Shown one piece after another: positions 47,246 to 60,440 of a stretch of DNA of 64,000 nucleotides; the stretch's first letter is position 1, and every line of letters starts with the position of its first letter. Position numbers and translations under genes: made by a program. The notes beneath the pieces were generated by a model. That model ran no database searches. It was not told the origin of the DNA and worked only from the letters and a program-made list of their open reading frames with translations. The DNA is from Pohlia nutans (Eukaryota; Streptophyta; Bryopsida; Bryales; Mniaceae): NCBI GenBank assembly GCA_022496805.1, contig CM040100.1, forward strand, positions 15,529,009 to 15,593,008, written 5' to 3'.

Positions 47246-48473
47246 ATAAAATTTTAATTTGATTGTAAATCCATAAGTTTCACACCATAGGTCCAAATTT
47301 TGCGAAATGACTTTTCTGCACCTCCTGTTGTCAAGCATATCCGAGTAAGTTTTGTCATTATAAATTCATCTATGTTTTAGTAAGTTCTGTCACTATAAAT
47401 TTGAGTAAGTTTTGTCATAATAATGACATACTTTTACATTGTATGTCCAAAAGCATCGAAACAATTTTGTTGGTCGAGCAGATCTCAAGTTCTCAACGTT
47501 ACATACAAACATTTCAAACAAACAAACAAACACAAAGAAACAAATCACCTAAATCCTCATTCTGAATGTCACGCCCAATAGCCGCATTACAAAGCACCAC
47601 TCATATTACTAATTAAGTTATAACTCATATTCATTGCTCCGTTGTGTATAAAAAATGAGATGGTAATAAATTCTAATACTAAAGATGAATGTTCAAACAC
47701 TACAGTTGGATGAATGTATTAATTCTTCAACCCTAGCATTAACCCTAACATTGTACACATTTTCTTACCTAGTTAGGGTTTCCAAATACCACCCCGCCAT
47801 TGCTAATCTGTGTCCATGCTAGAGCATTCCTCGTGATTATAGGCGGACAAATAGAGTGTTGCTCCCAATGAGAGATTTTCAAAGATATTTCAAGCGCAAA
47901 TTGCAGGCATAGAGTCCAAGCGGACATTGAAGGCGGAGAGTCCAGGTTGAGATTAGAGGCAGAGAGTACTTGGGTTGAGATTAGAGGCGGAGAGTAATCA
48001 AGCGGAGAGTCTAGAATGAGATTGAAGGCGGAGAGTCCAAAATGAGATTGGAGGCGGAGAATCCAAAATGAGATTGAAAGCGGAGAGTCTAGGCTAAAAT
48101 TGGAGGCGGAGAGTTTAAGGGGAGATTGCAACTCAACTGATGAAGTGATCATTACCTTAGGATAGAGCACGCATAATAAGTTGTCGCCTTGGGGTGAAGC
48201 ACGTAATACAAAGAGCTTTTGCATTGGAATTCATTTTGGTCGTTTTCGTCCAAGTAAGTTTTGGCACTCACCTTCAAATCACGGTTCACTTTCATTACTC
48301 TATGTTGTGGTCTGATCAGATACAAAATCATTCGTTTTTGTCAAAAAGTGCCACATATTGGTTTATAGTGACGTGGGCCTCTGAAAATTTGATATGGAAA
48401 TTCAATTTTGACTACAATTTCTTAGGATCTCATCCCCACATATGATAATTTGACATCAATATTCACTTGCAGT
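47246..48473. repeat. Spacer with ~27-bp GGCGGAGAG tandem repeat
   Basis: At about 47908-48120 a degenerate unit of about 27 bp (GGCGGAGAGTCCAAAATGAG plus ATTGGA) recurs some eight times. The long minus-strand frame across it repeats with the DNA (SASN.NLDSP) and is not taken as a gene. The remainder is AT-rich. Confidence 0.75.
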
Positions 48474-49216
48474 TATTTTCTAGAATACCAAAAGGTAGGG
48501 GTTAGGCGTAAGTTTAACCATACTATTTGAATTATTTTTAAAATACCAAGTGATGGAGGTTAGGCGTATGCCTATCCTCTATCATTTCAATTAATTTTAA
48601 AAATTGCAAGTGATGAGAAGTTAGGCATATACCTAAACTCCCCCCCCCCCCCCCCAATCACTTTGATTATTTTAAAAATTCCTAGTATTGGGGGTCAAGC
48701 ATACGCCTAACCCCTATCATTTATATTATTTGTTAAATTACCAAGTGATGGAAGGGTTAGGCGTATGCCTAACCCCTATCACTTCAATTAATTTTTGAAA
48801 TTGCAAGTAATGAGGGTTAGGCATATGCCTAACCCCCTAATCATTTGCAATTATTTTTTAAAATATCAAGTGATGGGTTAGGCATATGCCTTAGCCCTAT
48901 CATTTTGATTATTTTTTAAAATTCCTAGTGTTGGGAGTCAAGCACACGCTTTTGCCCTATCATTTGTATTATTTGTTAAAATACCAAGTTATGGAACAGT
49001 TAAACATATGCCTAACCCCTATCACTTCAATGATTATTTAAAATTGCAAGTGATGGAGGTTAGGCAAACGCCTGACCTCCATCACTTTGATTAATTTGAA
49101 AAGAAATAAACAGTGGAATGTTAGGCATATGTCTAAATTCCTCCCCCCAATACTTGGAATTTTCAAAAATAATTGTAGTGATAGGGGTTTAGGCGTATGC
49201 CTAACCCTTTTATGTT
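48474..49216. repeat. Palindromic satellite array 2
   Basis: About 12 further units of the same TTAGGCATATGCCTAA satellite, with a C-run near 48640. Confidence 0.9.
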
Positions 49217-49402
49217 TATTTTCTTGAAACATTAGCGCGATGGTTTCAATGCACATGAATGTAAGTATTTCCCAGAGTTTGATCTATGGTTTGATGGAGA
49301 AGGTTGGAATACACGTGAAGAAGTTCCAAATATTGATGTAGAAGGTGAAATATTTGGTGGCCCTTCAACAACTTCAAATGCAATAGGTCTCGATGATCAA
49401 GC

Positions 49403-49791
49403 AACACTTGTTTTGTTAAAAGTGCACGTGCCATATAGAAAGTGCACATGCTGAAATTTTGTACATTTCAAGAAAGTATAGTCATAATTTACCTATAGAG
49501 TGCAAAAATTGAATGTACATTATATTAAAAAAATGTAGTGCGAATTTCAGAAGGGGTGGGTATGCTCCCACCCCCCTCCCTTTAAAATTAAAAGAAATGT
49601 AGTGCGAATTTTAAAGGGGGGTGGGCATGCTCCCACCCCCCTCCTTAAAATTAAAAGAAATGTAGTGCGAATTTTAACAGGGAGTGGGTATGTTCCCACC
49701 ACCCCTCCCATTTTTAATAAAAAAAATACAGTACACATAGCACTAAAAAATAGTGCACAAGGCTATGTGCACTTTTAACAAAACAAGTGTT
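49403..49791. mobile_element. TIR element with palindromic tandem core
   Basis: Perfect 25-bp inverted repeats (49403-49427 and 49767-49791, beginning AACACTTGTTTTGTTAAAAG) enclose three ~63-bp units, each with ATGTAGTGCGAATTT and a GGGTGGGCATGCTCCCACCC-type palindrome. Non-coding. Confidence 0.85.
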
Positions 49792-49883
49792 TAAAGTAAA
49801 CCACCCGCTATTTGTGATATGTGACTATATGTGCCATGTATGAGTAGCATGTACCAATAGTGGCACAAATGAGGTGGTGTACC

Positions 49884-50459
49884 TTAACCCCTAAATGCCT
49901 AGAGCCCTCTCCAAATTCAGCAGTTTTGTAAAGATGCATTATAAAATGCAACCTAAAGGGATATTTTGAACTTCATATATGAATAAAAGTTGTACATTAT
50001 GAATTTTAGATTCTATCCATATGGTTAGATCTATGATTGCTATTACCAATAATTTTGTATAAAATTTGAAACGTGAAATTCAAAATTATTTTGTAATTCA
50101 ATTACAAATAAAATATTAACAATCTACGGATGAAATTCATTGTGATTGGTTGAAATCTAATACTTTAAGTGTAGTGATTTTTGGAGATTTTTTGGTTGCT
50201 TAATTTTATGAGTTGATTTTTTTATAGCACTTTTACACTGAAATCCTCAAAATTTTGGGTGAATCACTACAACATGAAATGAGGCATAAAAATTTCACAA
50301 ATCATCCCCTTTCTAATCGGATCACATATGCATGAAGCTAACTTCCTATAGAATCTACAATAAAAATTCCACACTACAAAAAGTGCATGACGGATGAGAA
50401 ATTTTGGATGAAATCTGTACATCGTCCAAAAACTGGACGCTTAGGCAGTTAGGGGTTAA
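49884..50459. mobile_element. TTAA-flanked MITE, family B
   Basis: TTAACCCCTAAATGCC ... GGCAGTTAGGGGTTAA, 576 bp. Confidence 0.8.
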
Positions 50460-50595
50460 TCCTACTTTGCTCTAAAAGCAAGTCAAAATATATAATTGGG
50501 ATAATTTTTATAAAGGTTTTTTTAATTTTTTTAATTTTATAAGTTGAAAATTTGACATATTTAAAAATGACATCTAGAAAAGAAAAATCTCGTAA

Positions 50596-50636
<41 letters not shown>

Positions 50637-52678
50637 AATAAAAGGCATCTCTATATTATTCCTATGTTTTTGAATGGAAATGGGATCTAGAGAGACCCCT
50701 TTTTGTCTTTTTTTTCTTTTTTCTTTTCTTTTTAGTGGCCTATATAAGCTCTAAAAAAATTATGTATGTATATATATCTATATATATATATATATATAGA
50801 TATAGGGGCTACAACACTGATGCATTAAAAATGTTAGTAGAATAAATTTAGAGAATTATAATCTAGAGCTTCACTTCTTGTGTTTAATGGTTTTATAATG
50901 GTGAAATTACTTTGGAATTCATGCTCTTGTATACTAAGATTTTACAGTGGAAAAGCACTCAAAATAGTTGTTTACTTTTACAAAATGAAGGTGATTCCAT
51001 TTTAACCATTTTTTTGTTTTCACATAGGTTTTAATCTATTTGGGTTTTCATATTTAAAAATTCACGCTCAAGATTATACTTAATGGTTTTATTTTGGCAA
51101 AGCCATTTAGAATAATTGTTTTCCTACACAAAAGACGGTGATTTGTTTATTTCTTTTCACGTAGATTTTAGTTCATTTAGATTTCCATATCTAACAGCTT
51201 GGTGACTTCATTCTTAGGTTTGATCCTTCACATGTATCTGGAAGTTATACCCCTTGATTTTATATATTTTGAAATGTCATCATTTCATTTGAAGACCTTA
51301 TACAACTGTAAAAGGAAACTCTTGATTCTTTATTTTTCAAAACCTCGACACTCCATTCCCAAGTTTGATCCTTCATATGTGAATAACAAGTAATTCTTAT
51401 TTTTTCATTTTTTGAAACCTTACCACTTCATTATCAAGTTTGATCCTTCATATGTAAATAGGATGTATTTATCAACTCTTCATATATACACATTAGGTAA
51501 TTCACTTCAATACTATTCAAAATATTCTATATTGATTTTGGAAAACGTGACCTTCTTTAAGGACTTACTAAAATTTAAAATGTTATAAATGTATTTGATT
51601 GTTGTATTGTAATAGTGTACTATAAGCAAAGTTCATTAAGATAATTATTACAAAACTTATCTCTTATCTCAAATTAGGTTATGTGTTTTTCAAATCACAC
51701 TCATAGATGTAAGGAAAGTGGGACACCCAAAAGTGCTAATGACCCAAAAGCGCCATCTTCACCAAGGGTACATGTCCTTAATCAATATTTACCTATAATA
51801 AAGAAATGAATTTAGAACGCTTAATTTTTTTAACCCTTCATAAATTTTATGTACATTATTCAAATGGCACATTTTTTTGGTGCGTTGAAATCTATTTTCA
51901 TTACCAACAATAAAACATATAAAAAAATCGATGAGAGAAATTAATGAATCTAAAAATAGTAACCATGATCATTAGCAATAAGTGGTAGAATTGAGTGTTA
52001 CCACCTTTAACATAAACTATTCTATGTATGTTACATCTTGGAAGTCCCCCTATTTGTGCCATTGTGTACTAATAGTGTACATATCAAAATTTTAAATGTA
52101 AGACATTAATAAATACCATACCTCAGACCAATTTCAACACTAGTGTGTTGAAATAGTTTAGTTTTAGAATTCAAAGTGTACAAAAATACCATTTCTTAAT
52201 TTTCAAAAATTTGGAAAATTTACTAATTATGGCGTTTCAGATTTCACAAAGAACTAAAGACATTCAAATATATTTTTCTTTGTTTTTCGGATATTGGCCT
52301 ACAAATTTATTAAAAGTTGGACAAATTTCAAATTTTTCTTAATTATCTACGAAACTAACTCGTACGTAGGGTAGTAATCACAAACTGGTACAATCAGAAA
52401 CAAGGCACAAATAGGTTTACCTTATTGCCTTTCAATATCGGAAGCCCCTTCAACGAGTTTCAGGGTTGTAATGTTGGCTAATGAATCGTGCCACAACATC
52501 TCGGCTCGTCGCGGCACGGCACAGCATGACACAACACGGCACAACGCGTGACGTGATTGGTCTAGACGTCTTATTGCAGTGACTTTAGCTTTTTAGATGT
52601 CAGAGATGGCCATTTCCATAGCTCTTTTTGTCTTGTTTGAAATTTCTATAAAATGACAAGCACAAGAAATGCGTCAAG
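50460..52678. other. AT-rich gene-poor DNA with microsatellites
   Basis: (TA)n at 50600-50632 and 50762-50802; a CT/T-rich tract at 50698-50735. A GC-rich patch at 52495-52560 has repeated CACGGCACA-like words. No gene. Confidence 0.6.
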
Positions 52679-52959
52679 CATAACATTTAGTAGCCTCCTG
52701 TGACTGTTGCCTTCCCTCCAACATAATGATGTGGAATATTCCACATCACATCAGTATCTATAGAGGCAGGTGGCATTAAGCAAGATCAACTAACCATGGT
52801 GAACAATAATCGAAAGCACTCACTTAGTTACAATTCATCAGTGTCATGTAATTGTTTGTTTGATTCAATAGCCCATTCAGTTACAAATCACTGGTCACTC
52901 CATCTATAAAGGTGGATGAAATTAAAAGGCAGCCTTCTTGAAGGCTACTGAATGTTATG
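52679..52959. mobile_element. Family-F TIR element, longer copy
   Basis: CATAACATTTAGTAGCC ... GGCTACTGAATGTTATG, 281 bp, with central TGTGGAATATTCCACA. Its right end is the empty-site counterpart of the Stowaway insertion at 10100. Confidence 0.75.
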
Positions 52960-53784
52960 TACCTTATTGAATTTGTCTATATCTCATTCATAAAAACTTC
53001 AAATCACAAAAAGAAAATTGGAGATGAAAGATGACTTGGCCTTCTAACTTTTCTTAGTTGAAAACGTTTCAAAATAAGATCACTTTCTATGCTCAATTGT
53101 GCACCAAAATCTACTGAAAAATATGGTGTAGTGAGAATTCACATGGGCTTGCAAGTTATTATCCCATATCATTTGGGAGTGACTTAGAATGAATTTGATC
53201 ACAAGACCAATCTTTCTTCCTCCAAAACTCACACTCGATCACTCAAATAATATTAAGAAGTGTGAAAAATGGTAATTTTTCAACATTTTTGCAATCTCAA
53301 AAAATAATTTATGTGAAATTTGGCAAAAACTACTTACAATTTCCAAAAGCAATCGGCATGTTCTATTTATGTATATTTCATTCAATACCGGTATTTAGAT
53401 TTTATCACATATGTAAAACTATGATGATATGGAGATTCAAATTGTCATATTGATGATTTTTACAAACTATTGGTTTTCATTTTTATTTGTAGCTCCGAAT
53501 TCAACACATGTTTCTTTGTAGAAATAAAATGACAACTCTTATTGTAATCATTTTGCATATTCTTCACTTTACTACATAATTTCATTTATTTGCACTTCAA
53601 TTTGGAATATCTCGTTTATTATATAGAATTCACACTTAATTTATCATTATTGAAATATTATTTTCCAATAATGCTAAATGATTTAATAATATATTCTTGT
53701 TTTAGAATACCCTAAAGCCTTAAAACATCAAAGTTAAATGATAAAAAATAATAATCAATGTTTCGTAAACTAAAACATTTACCA
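52960..53784. other. AT-rich, no gene
   Basis: No coding or structural signal stands out. Confidence 0.6.
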
Positions 53785-54327
53785 TTAACCCCTAAAAGCC
53801 CAAGGGGTATTGGACAAAACATCGATGCGTTATAATATGTGCCTTCCATATATTTCATGAAGTTTGGTTCAAAATGTAGGGCATCACCTCTACAAATTAT
53901 CCATACAGTCAAACTTCCAAAAATAACTTTAGATCTTTTTTTAATGAATTTAAAAGCATTAACCTTTGAAATTTTGTATAAATTCTAAATTTCACTTTTA
54001 GAGTTTAAAATTTAGAATGATTGGTTAAATTTGGTTTGTCTATTGTAAACTTCAAAAAAGCAAAAGAAATGATGGTGGGAACATCATTACTTTCCCAAAA
54101 TAGCAAATTTTGTAACACTAGGACAATGTTGAAGTGATTCATTTTGAAAAATTCTCCCGGGTGGAGTTTAACTCGGATTGATCTAATTCAAATTGGGTTG
54201 GAAAGTAGACTTGATGTAGTATTTTAAAATATTTTTCATTTTTCAAAAAAATACATTTTTTATTCCGGACAGCCCATTAGATTCGGGCAACGACCAGAAA
54301 ATGGTCGTTTGGGTGTTTAGGGGTTAA
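53785..54327. mobile_element. TTAA-flanked MITE, separate subfamily
   Basis: 543 bp, TTAACCCCTAAAAGCCC ... GGGTGTTTAGGGGTTAA. The interior is unlike families A-D. Confidence 0.7.
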
Positions 54328-57115
54328 ATTGAAATATATGGCTATTATTGCAATGCATTGAACATTGTTCTAGAAAGTTAAATTTTAATATTTTCAAAGC
54401 CTATTCAAGATCAATTTAATTATTTAAGGAAATATTATTTGATTTATAAATTCAATTTAAAACAAATTTTCATCTTTAATACAAAGTTCATTTTTGTTAT
54501 TTTCTTTTTCAAATTAAAGATCCGTGTAATTTATTTTATATTTGACTTATAAACAACGACTATTGCGGCTATGTGATGTTGACCCAATGTTCCCCATGAT
54601 TAAACCATGCTTTGTTTTTATTTATTTATTTTAGATTTGTTTATCCATAATTTAATTCAATTTATGGTGAGGAAACTTGATTAAGAATCCATAAATTCTA
54701 CAAAATAGGTCCAAAAGTTACAAAGTGACTTTTGTGGACCCCTACTCATCGAGAGATTTCCGATAATGCCAAGAATGACATCAAAAACTCCCAAATTTCA
54801 TTTTTCATAATTTAATTCAATTTATGATGTCAGAAATCAATCAAAAATCCATAACTTTCACAATGTACTTCTAAAAGCGACAAAACGACTTTGGTGCACC
54901 TCTCTTCATCGAGAACTTTCCGACGGTACCAAAACGTGACCGGCGGACGCACGATTGAGGAGATCCCCCCCAACCCTACCCTAAAAAAATAAAAAAATAA
55001 AAAAAAGTAATTGAAGGCTATCAAAAAATTGTAAGTGAAAATAGGATATTTAATATTGATTGCAATTTGGATTTCTAATTACCTATAGGGTATTAAAAAT
55101 TCAAGCTTAGTAGATTTTTTCTACTTAAAGGATCTCTAATATTCCAATTTCTAGAGATGATACCCCCATTGAAAATAAGTACCGGTAGTTATCTTAATCA
55201 GGTGTCTCCAAAAAAATTCTACAAGTGCCCTCCCGCCGGAGGGCATTTATATGGTACGGTCCACTAGAATTCTTGTCCCTATGCACTCTTTTGAGAATTT
55301 GAAAAATTTGAAAAATCCATTTCAGAGAGAGAAAATTATTTTTGTGAAATCTAAAGTAGTAGGATGGATTGTACTAATAAAAGAGAAAATATTTTGATAG
55401 AAAATTAAAAATTTGGCATTATAATTAATGAAGGATGAAACAAAGGGTAAACTAGTGCATTGTTACAATGCATAATTTTATGCACTCTAAATTCTAAAAG
55501 AAAAGGAGAACAAAGGGTTGTGGATGGACCTTTGAGCTATGAATTTTTCCAGTGTTCAAATATGTGAAGAAAAATATCTTCTAATTTTTACAAATTTTTT
55601 CAAATTGATTAAAGTTTCAAATTGAAAATGTGTTATTTCTAGGAGGGATTAATTGTTTTCCTATTTTTAAAACTTTTTGATGAATTTCCATTTTTAATGT
55701 ACTTGAGAATGAAATTTTGTAGGTTGGCTTATTTTTCAAATTCTCAAATGCCTTGGAACATGATTCCATCATTATAGGCCCAAACATTTAGGGAATAGAG
55801 AAGCGTGCCTAAAAAGACCTACAACTAATCAAGTTCGGCATGTGGAGTTTTTTGGTGGATCTTTTTGCTAGTCCACATGGGTGGTGTTTCTATTAGTGTA
55901 AGAGCATACCCACCAGTGAGGATGGTATTCCTATTATTTTGCAAACCTCATATATCGATCCAAACCTAAAATTTTCCAGCCCAAATGAATTTGGATGGTA
56001 TCAATAAGCAATACACAAGCCTCATTTGAATGCTCTGGCTGAAAAATGTCTTCCCAAATCAAATTAGAACCTCAATTTCTAAGCAAGAAATTTGAGAATA
56101 TGAGTCACTAGTGGGTATGCTCCGTAGGGTCTTTGTAAGGTACGGTGCACCAAAATTTAAGTCACAATGCACTCTTTTTCAACTCTTTTTCAAGATTTTG
56201 AGATATTTAAAAATTTGTGACATTAAGACAATGAACATCTGTGAAGTTTTGAGACTTGTTTTGATTTAGTGGGAGAGCAAATTAAGTGACTATTTCAAGA
56301 AATTCCTAGAAATGTGATGTACGGTACCTCTCGATAGGACATAAATCAAAGTAAAATGAGTACATTGTCATAGTGCATAATATGCACTCCAAATTCTAAA
56401 ATAGAAGGAGAAAAAAGGATTTAGGGTTGGAATTTTGACCTATAAATTTTTCAAATGTTCAAAGGTATGAATTTTCTATTTATTTTTTTGTCATTTCATG
56501 AAATAATTAATTTAAGAATATTGTTGATGAAATTTTGAGATTTGATAAATATATAGGAAACATTAATGCTCTTTCATTTTTGGAGAACTCCTAAAAAAAT
56601 TACAAATTTCATGCAATAGACAATTCAATGTGATGGTGGCACCTACCCAAATTTTGTAAAAGTAATATTGTAAACTACAATTAGAATTTGGAAATTGATT
56701 CTCATGCTATAACTAAATCTTAAGTAGTACACCTTCAAAATTCAATACCACAATATTTGGTGTTGATGAAGTTTTCTTTATGTTCTAATTGCTCAAATGG
56801 TCTAAACTAGCACTTGAAATCCAAATTGGATACCATATTATAAATTATCTATATTAGATATGTTTTTACTACTCTTTCAAACATTATAAAAAAAAACACA
56901 CTTAAATGTTAATAATTGAATATTTTGTACTGACGGTCTACTAGCATTGGACATTCAACACTGGCAAATCCTCCTCTCTTAGGAAGGTTTGGTGTCCTTT
57001 TGTACAACAATACAAGATACTATCATTGTTAATTGAAGTCTAACATCTAATTGGTGATGTATTAGAGGTTCTTCATTTGTTATATAGTCCTTCATGCTGA
57101 TCAATATTTATGTAA
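54328..57115. other. AT-rich gene-poor DNA
   Basis: Contains a dispersed repeat word shared with 22580 (GCCAAGAATGACATCAAAAA) near 54770 and a small hairpin GCCCTCCCGCCGGAGGGC near 55228. No supported gene. Confidence 0.6.
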
Positions 57116-57615
57116 TTGAGTTATCCGTAAAGTCCCTAAGGAACCTGACTTTCAACCAAAATTCGTTCAATTCTCGGTCGCCAAGCAAAAGGGCGACCTG
57201 TCAGGTGTTCTTTTTTTGGTGATTTGGAAGGAAATTTGTTCTTGTCGTCAATTTCTTGAAAAGACCAGTTTTGCCTTGCCTTTTCAAACGCGCCGAGGAT
57301 TATGCGTCCGCGAGTGGGCCATGTGTTGTGAGAAGCAGTTCGAGAGCCACTACCTCGGTTCTTGGTATTTCGACAGCCCGTGAATGGATTTAAGCGAGCT
57401 TCTTTTTTTATTTTCTCATGTGTATTGTAGTGGTGGGGCAGCATGATCCATGCGCATAACTAACTCTAAATCAAGGAGCTGACACTTTCGAAATTTTTTT
57501 GAGCCTCTCTTGAAACCTCCCTTTTACTTTACGGATACACTCATTCATGGGTTATTGTAGCACTTCCATGAAAAATGGAAGCAAAAAACACAACATAACT
57601 TTACGGATAACTCAA
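57116..57615. mobile_element. 500-bp TIR element with GC-rich interior
   Basis: Perfect 18-bp inverted repeats TTGAGTTATCCGTAAAGT (57116-57133) and complement (57598-57615), plus a partial internal copy ACTTTACGGATA at 57526-57537. The interior 57140-57400 is clearly more GC-rich than the flanks and keeps a 102-codon minus-strand frame (57444-57136) of unknown nature, rich in Arg/Lys. Confidence 0.7.
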
Positions 57616-60440
57616 ATATCTATAAAGCCTTGCCAAAATGTATCAACTACATGTTCAAAATATTTTGACAATGAGGAATCTATAACCCCAAATGCATACT
57701 TTCTTAAACATGACCCACTAAATATTCACAATTAGAATACCTATCTTTGGAGGTGAAATTTAATTATGATGCCAATTACTAACACATTCAATTTTTTTCC
57801 AAGTATCCTCAACGATGGTTTTTGTAACCATCTTTAGTAGTTCTATTATTAAAGTAGAGCTTCTTTGGTTGGGAAAATCTTTGATATCCTCCATTTCTTT
57901 TGTATTAGCAATTTTGGGCTTGTTGAATTGAAATAGAACATTATATATAAAGGAATCAATTACTTCTTGAATAATGAACCCGATTGTTTAGGTTGGCAAC
58001 TCATGCCTAATATTTATTTTCCAAAATGATGCAAATATTCTCTAAGATTATGTAATTATTCTCTAAGATTCTCTATTTCACTATAGAAAATAGATTTTTT
58101 TTTGAAATTAAAGGCCATATTCATTATATTGAGACTTTCAGCAGTCTCATTTTTATCCTAGATTCAAAAATAAATTGTTTTATCTCTTTAATAGTATTTT
58201 TTTATAAATAGGTAACAACACCAACTTTTTAAAATTTCATTATGTAATCACTATTTGAGCATTATTCTTTTTGGTTTTCAATTACTCTTTTTAAAATGAA
58301 TTTTTGAATAACTAGCATTCCGTCTCAAAATCTGCGAAAAGTCTCAATATAACGAATATGGCTTTAAAAAGAAATTCCTAAAAGTTTGGATTTCTCTTTT
58401 TATAATATTTTTTTGCCAACCCTGATGGCCGGGTATAACTTAGTACATTTCATATAATAAACTAATCATATATATTAGCAAACACCCTCTTGCAATGCAA
58501 CAACAACATAGGAAAGCGCAAGAATTTCATTAAATACGTGGGAAGCAATTGGGAACATAAAGAGAACATGATAGAAATCTTTGGGGAACAAAATGGTAAC
58601 TTTGGAGAACTATTTGGAAACATAAAAGGAACTTGGAAGTTACATTTGGGAACATGATGGAAACCTTTGGGAACATATGAAAACTGTGGAAAACAATTCG
58701 GGAACATGATGAAATTTTTGGATGAAAAGCATGAATGTAAAATCTGGATGATTTCATGACATGGTATTATGACACTCTATTATGAAATGATATATCATTT
58801 CATAATATAATACATGTTATTTTTAAATCTTTTTAAAGTGACTCATACGTAATGAGGCACTTTGTTATACTAACTCTTCAAAAGTTTGATTTACTAATTC
58901 TTCAAAAGACTGTGGGGTGAAAGCACGAAAAACTGTACCAAAAGTTAGTCTGCTATACTAAAATCATAATTGTTTTGGTCAAAGGCCATAAATTTATATT
59001 AAAATATATTGTATTTTGGTTTTAATTTCATGAAGCCCTCTAGAGTTCTTATAGGTACTTGAACCCAAATTTTCAAAACAAAATCTTCAAAAAAGTTTAC
59101 AAAGAGTAGTGTTTGAAAATGAATGCCTAAATCCAATCTCGGTTACAAAATTGATGGCCTTAAAGACACTCAACATAAATATAACTTTTATGACCTTTGA
59201 GATAATGATAGAATTGAGGTCCTTGTCTAAAAATAAAGTAGAAAAAATATGTTTTGATATACATTTTGCTTGTTTTATATCAACTTTGCTGATTGTACGT
59301 AACTACTTTTTCAATTTTGGCCACTTCTACGTCAATAAAAAATTTATAACTACTTATTGAAGATCATTTTCACAAATTTTTTTGGTAGACTTTATAAAAC
59401 AATAGGTGTTTTATTTTATTGTTATTTAATTTTGTACGAAATTCAAATTTATAATGTATTTTTGAACCCTGCATTGTTGAATGGTCATAATAGTTAGAGG
59501 TGATACACTTTTTCGTGCTTTCACCCTGTGAAGAGTAAGTCTTGAAATAAATTAACAGTATTTTTTTATGTAACATTAATCTCCCCTTATTTTAATTATA
59601 TTTCACAATTTTTTTCAATTCAATTATAGCCTTTCAATAAGGTAGCTTTGGGAAGAAAGGGTGTTTTCTGACATTTGAAAAAAATGTTAGCTTTGACAGT
59701 TTTGGTTTCATATTCCTTTTTAAAGTCAGTCTCAAGTAGTAATATTGGCAAATTGAGAAAATAGAGGTTATTTCTTCGTAACGTAAGTTTTATTTACTTG
59801 TATTTCTGACGTAACACATTGAATTCGAAGCTCTTATATCTTTTATGGTTTGACTCGGATGCTTGGACATGTTCTTTCTTAGATAAACATATGCCAGTTT
59901 CTCATTTGTCACTTGTTGTTGCTTATTTCTCTCAGACAATTACGCTCCACATCACTTTCGATTAGAACTAGTCGCTTAAATTGAACTCAAAAAGTGGGTG
60001 TGTAGAATAAACTTAAGCAAAGATTGAACAATGCATGCAAAAGGAAATGTCAACTATGTTTGGTTAAGTTGAGTAGTCTGTGAAACACATAAAGCAGTGA
60101 TTTCCTATGATACATTCGGAGATCATGAGAACTCGAGGCTTTGACACAATAGAAAGTCATGGCCGGAAAATGTAGTGCACAATATTCGTTCGACTTGTTT
60201 ACAATTGAAACTGATGCAATCCCTCCGCAACAGGGTAGTATCTGTTTCAAAGATGTTTCAGAAAAGTTCTTGTAGTCAGAGACTCGGGACAGAACCAGCT
60301 GCATATCTACATAAATTGACATTCATGAAGTAGAGATTCTAGATTTGCGCAACTGATCTGCTTGGCATCGGAAGATTGTCGAGTAGTTTGTTGTAACTCT
60401 ATGATCTAGCGAAAGACCGCCCAGCTACTCTGCTCGAGAT
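57616..60440. other. AT-rich, degenerate GGGAACAT repeats
   Basis: 58540-58730 is a loose repeat of TTTGGGAACATGATGGAAA, explaining frames there. The right end may hold the ELIP 3' UTR. No other gene. Confidence 0.6.

Noticed and set aside
47769..48224. 151-codon minus-strand frame
   Set aside because: Its core is the ~27-bp tandem repeat; no motif outside it.
45548..49216. Possible CRISPR-like array
   Set aside because: Regular palindromic repeats, but spacers are themselves repeated and AT-rich, units drift, and the context is a plant nuclear genome.
57136..57444. Organelle gene insertion
   Set aside because: Higher GC suggested it, but I could not match the frame to any plastid or mitochondrial protein I know.
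58462..58757. Met/Phe/Pro repeat frames
   Set aside because: Produced by the degenerate GGGAACATGA repeat.
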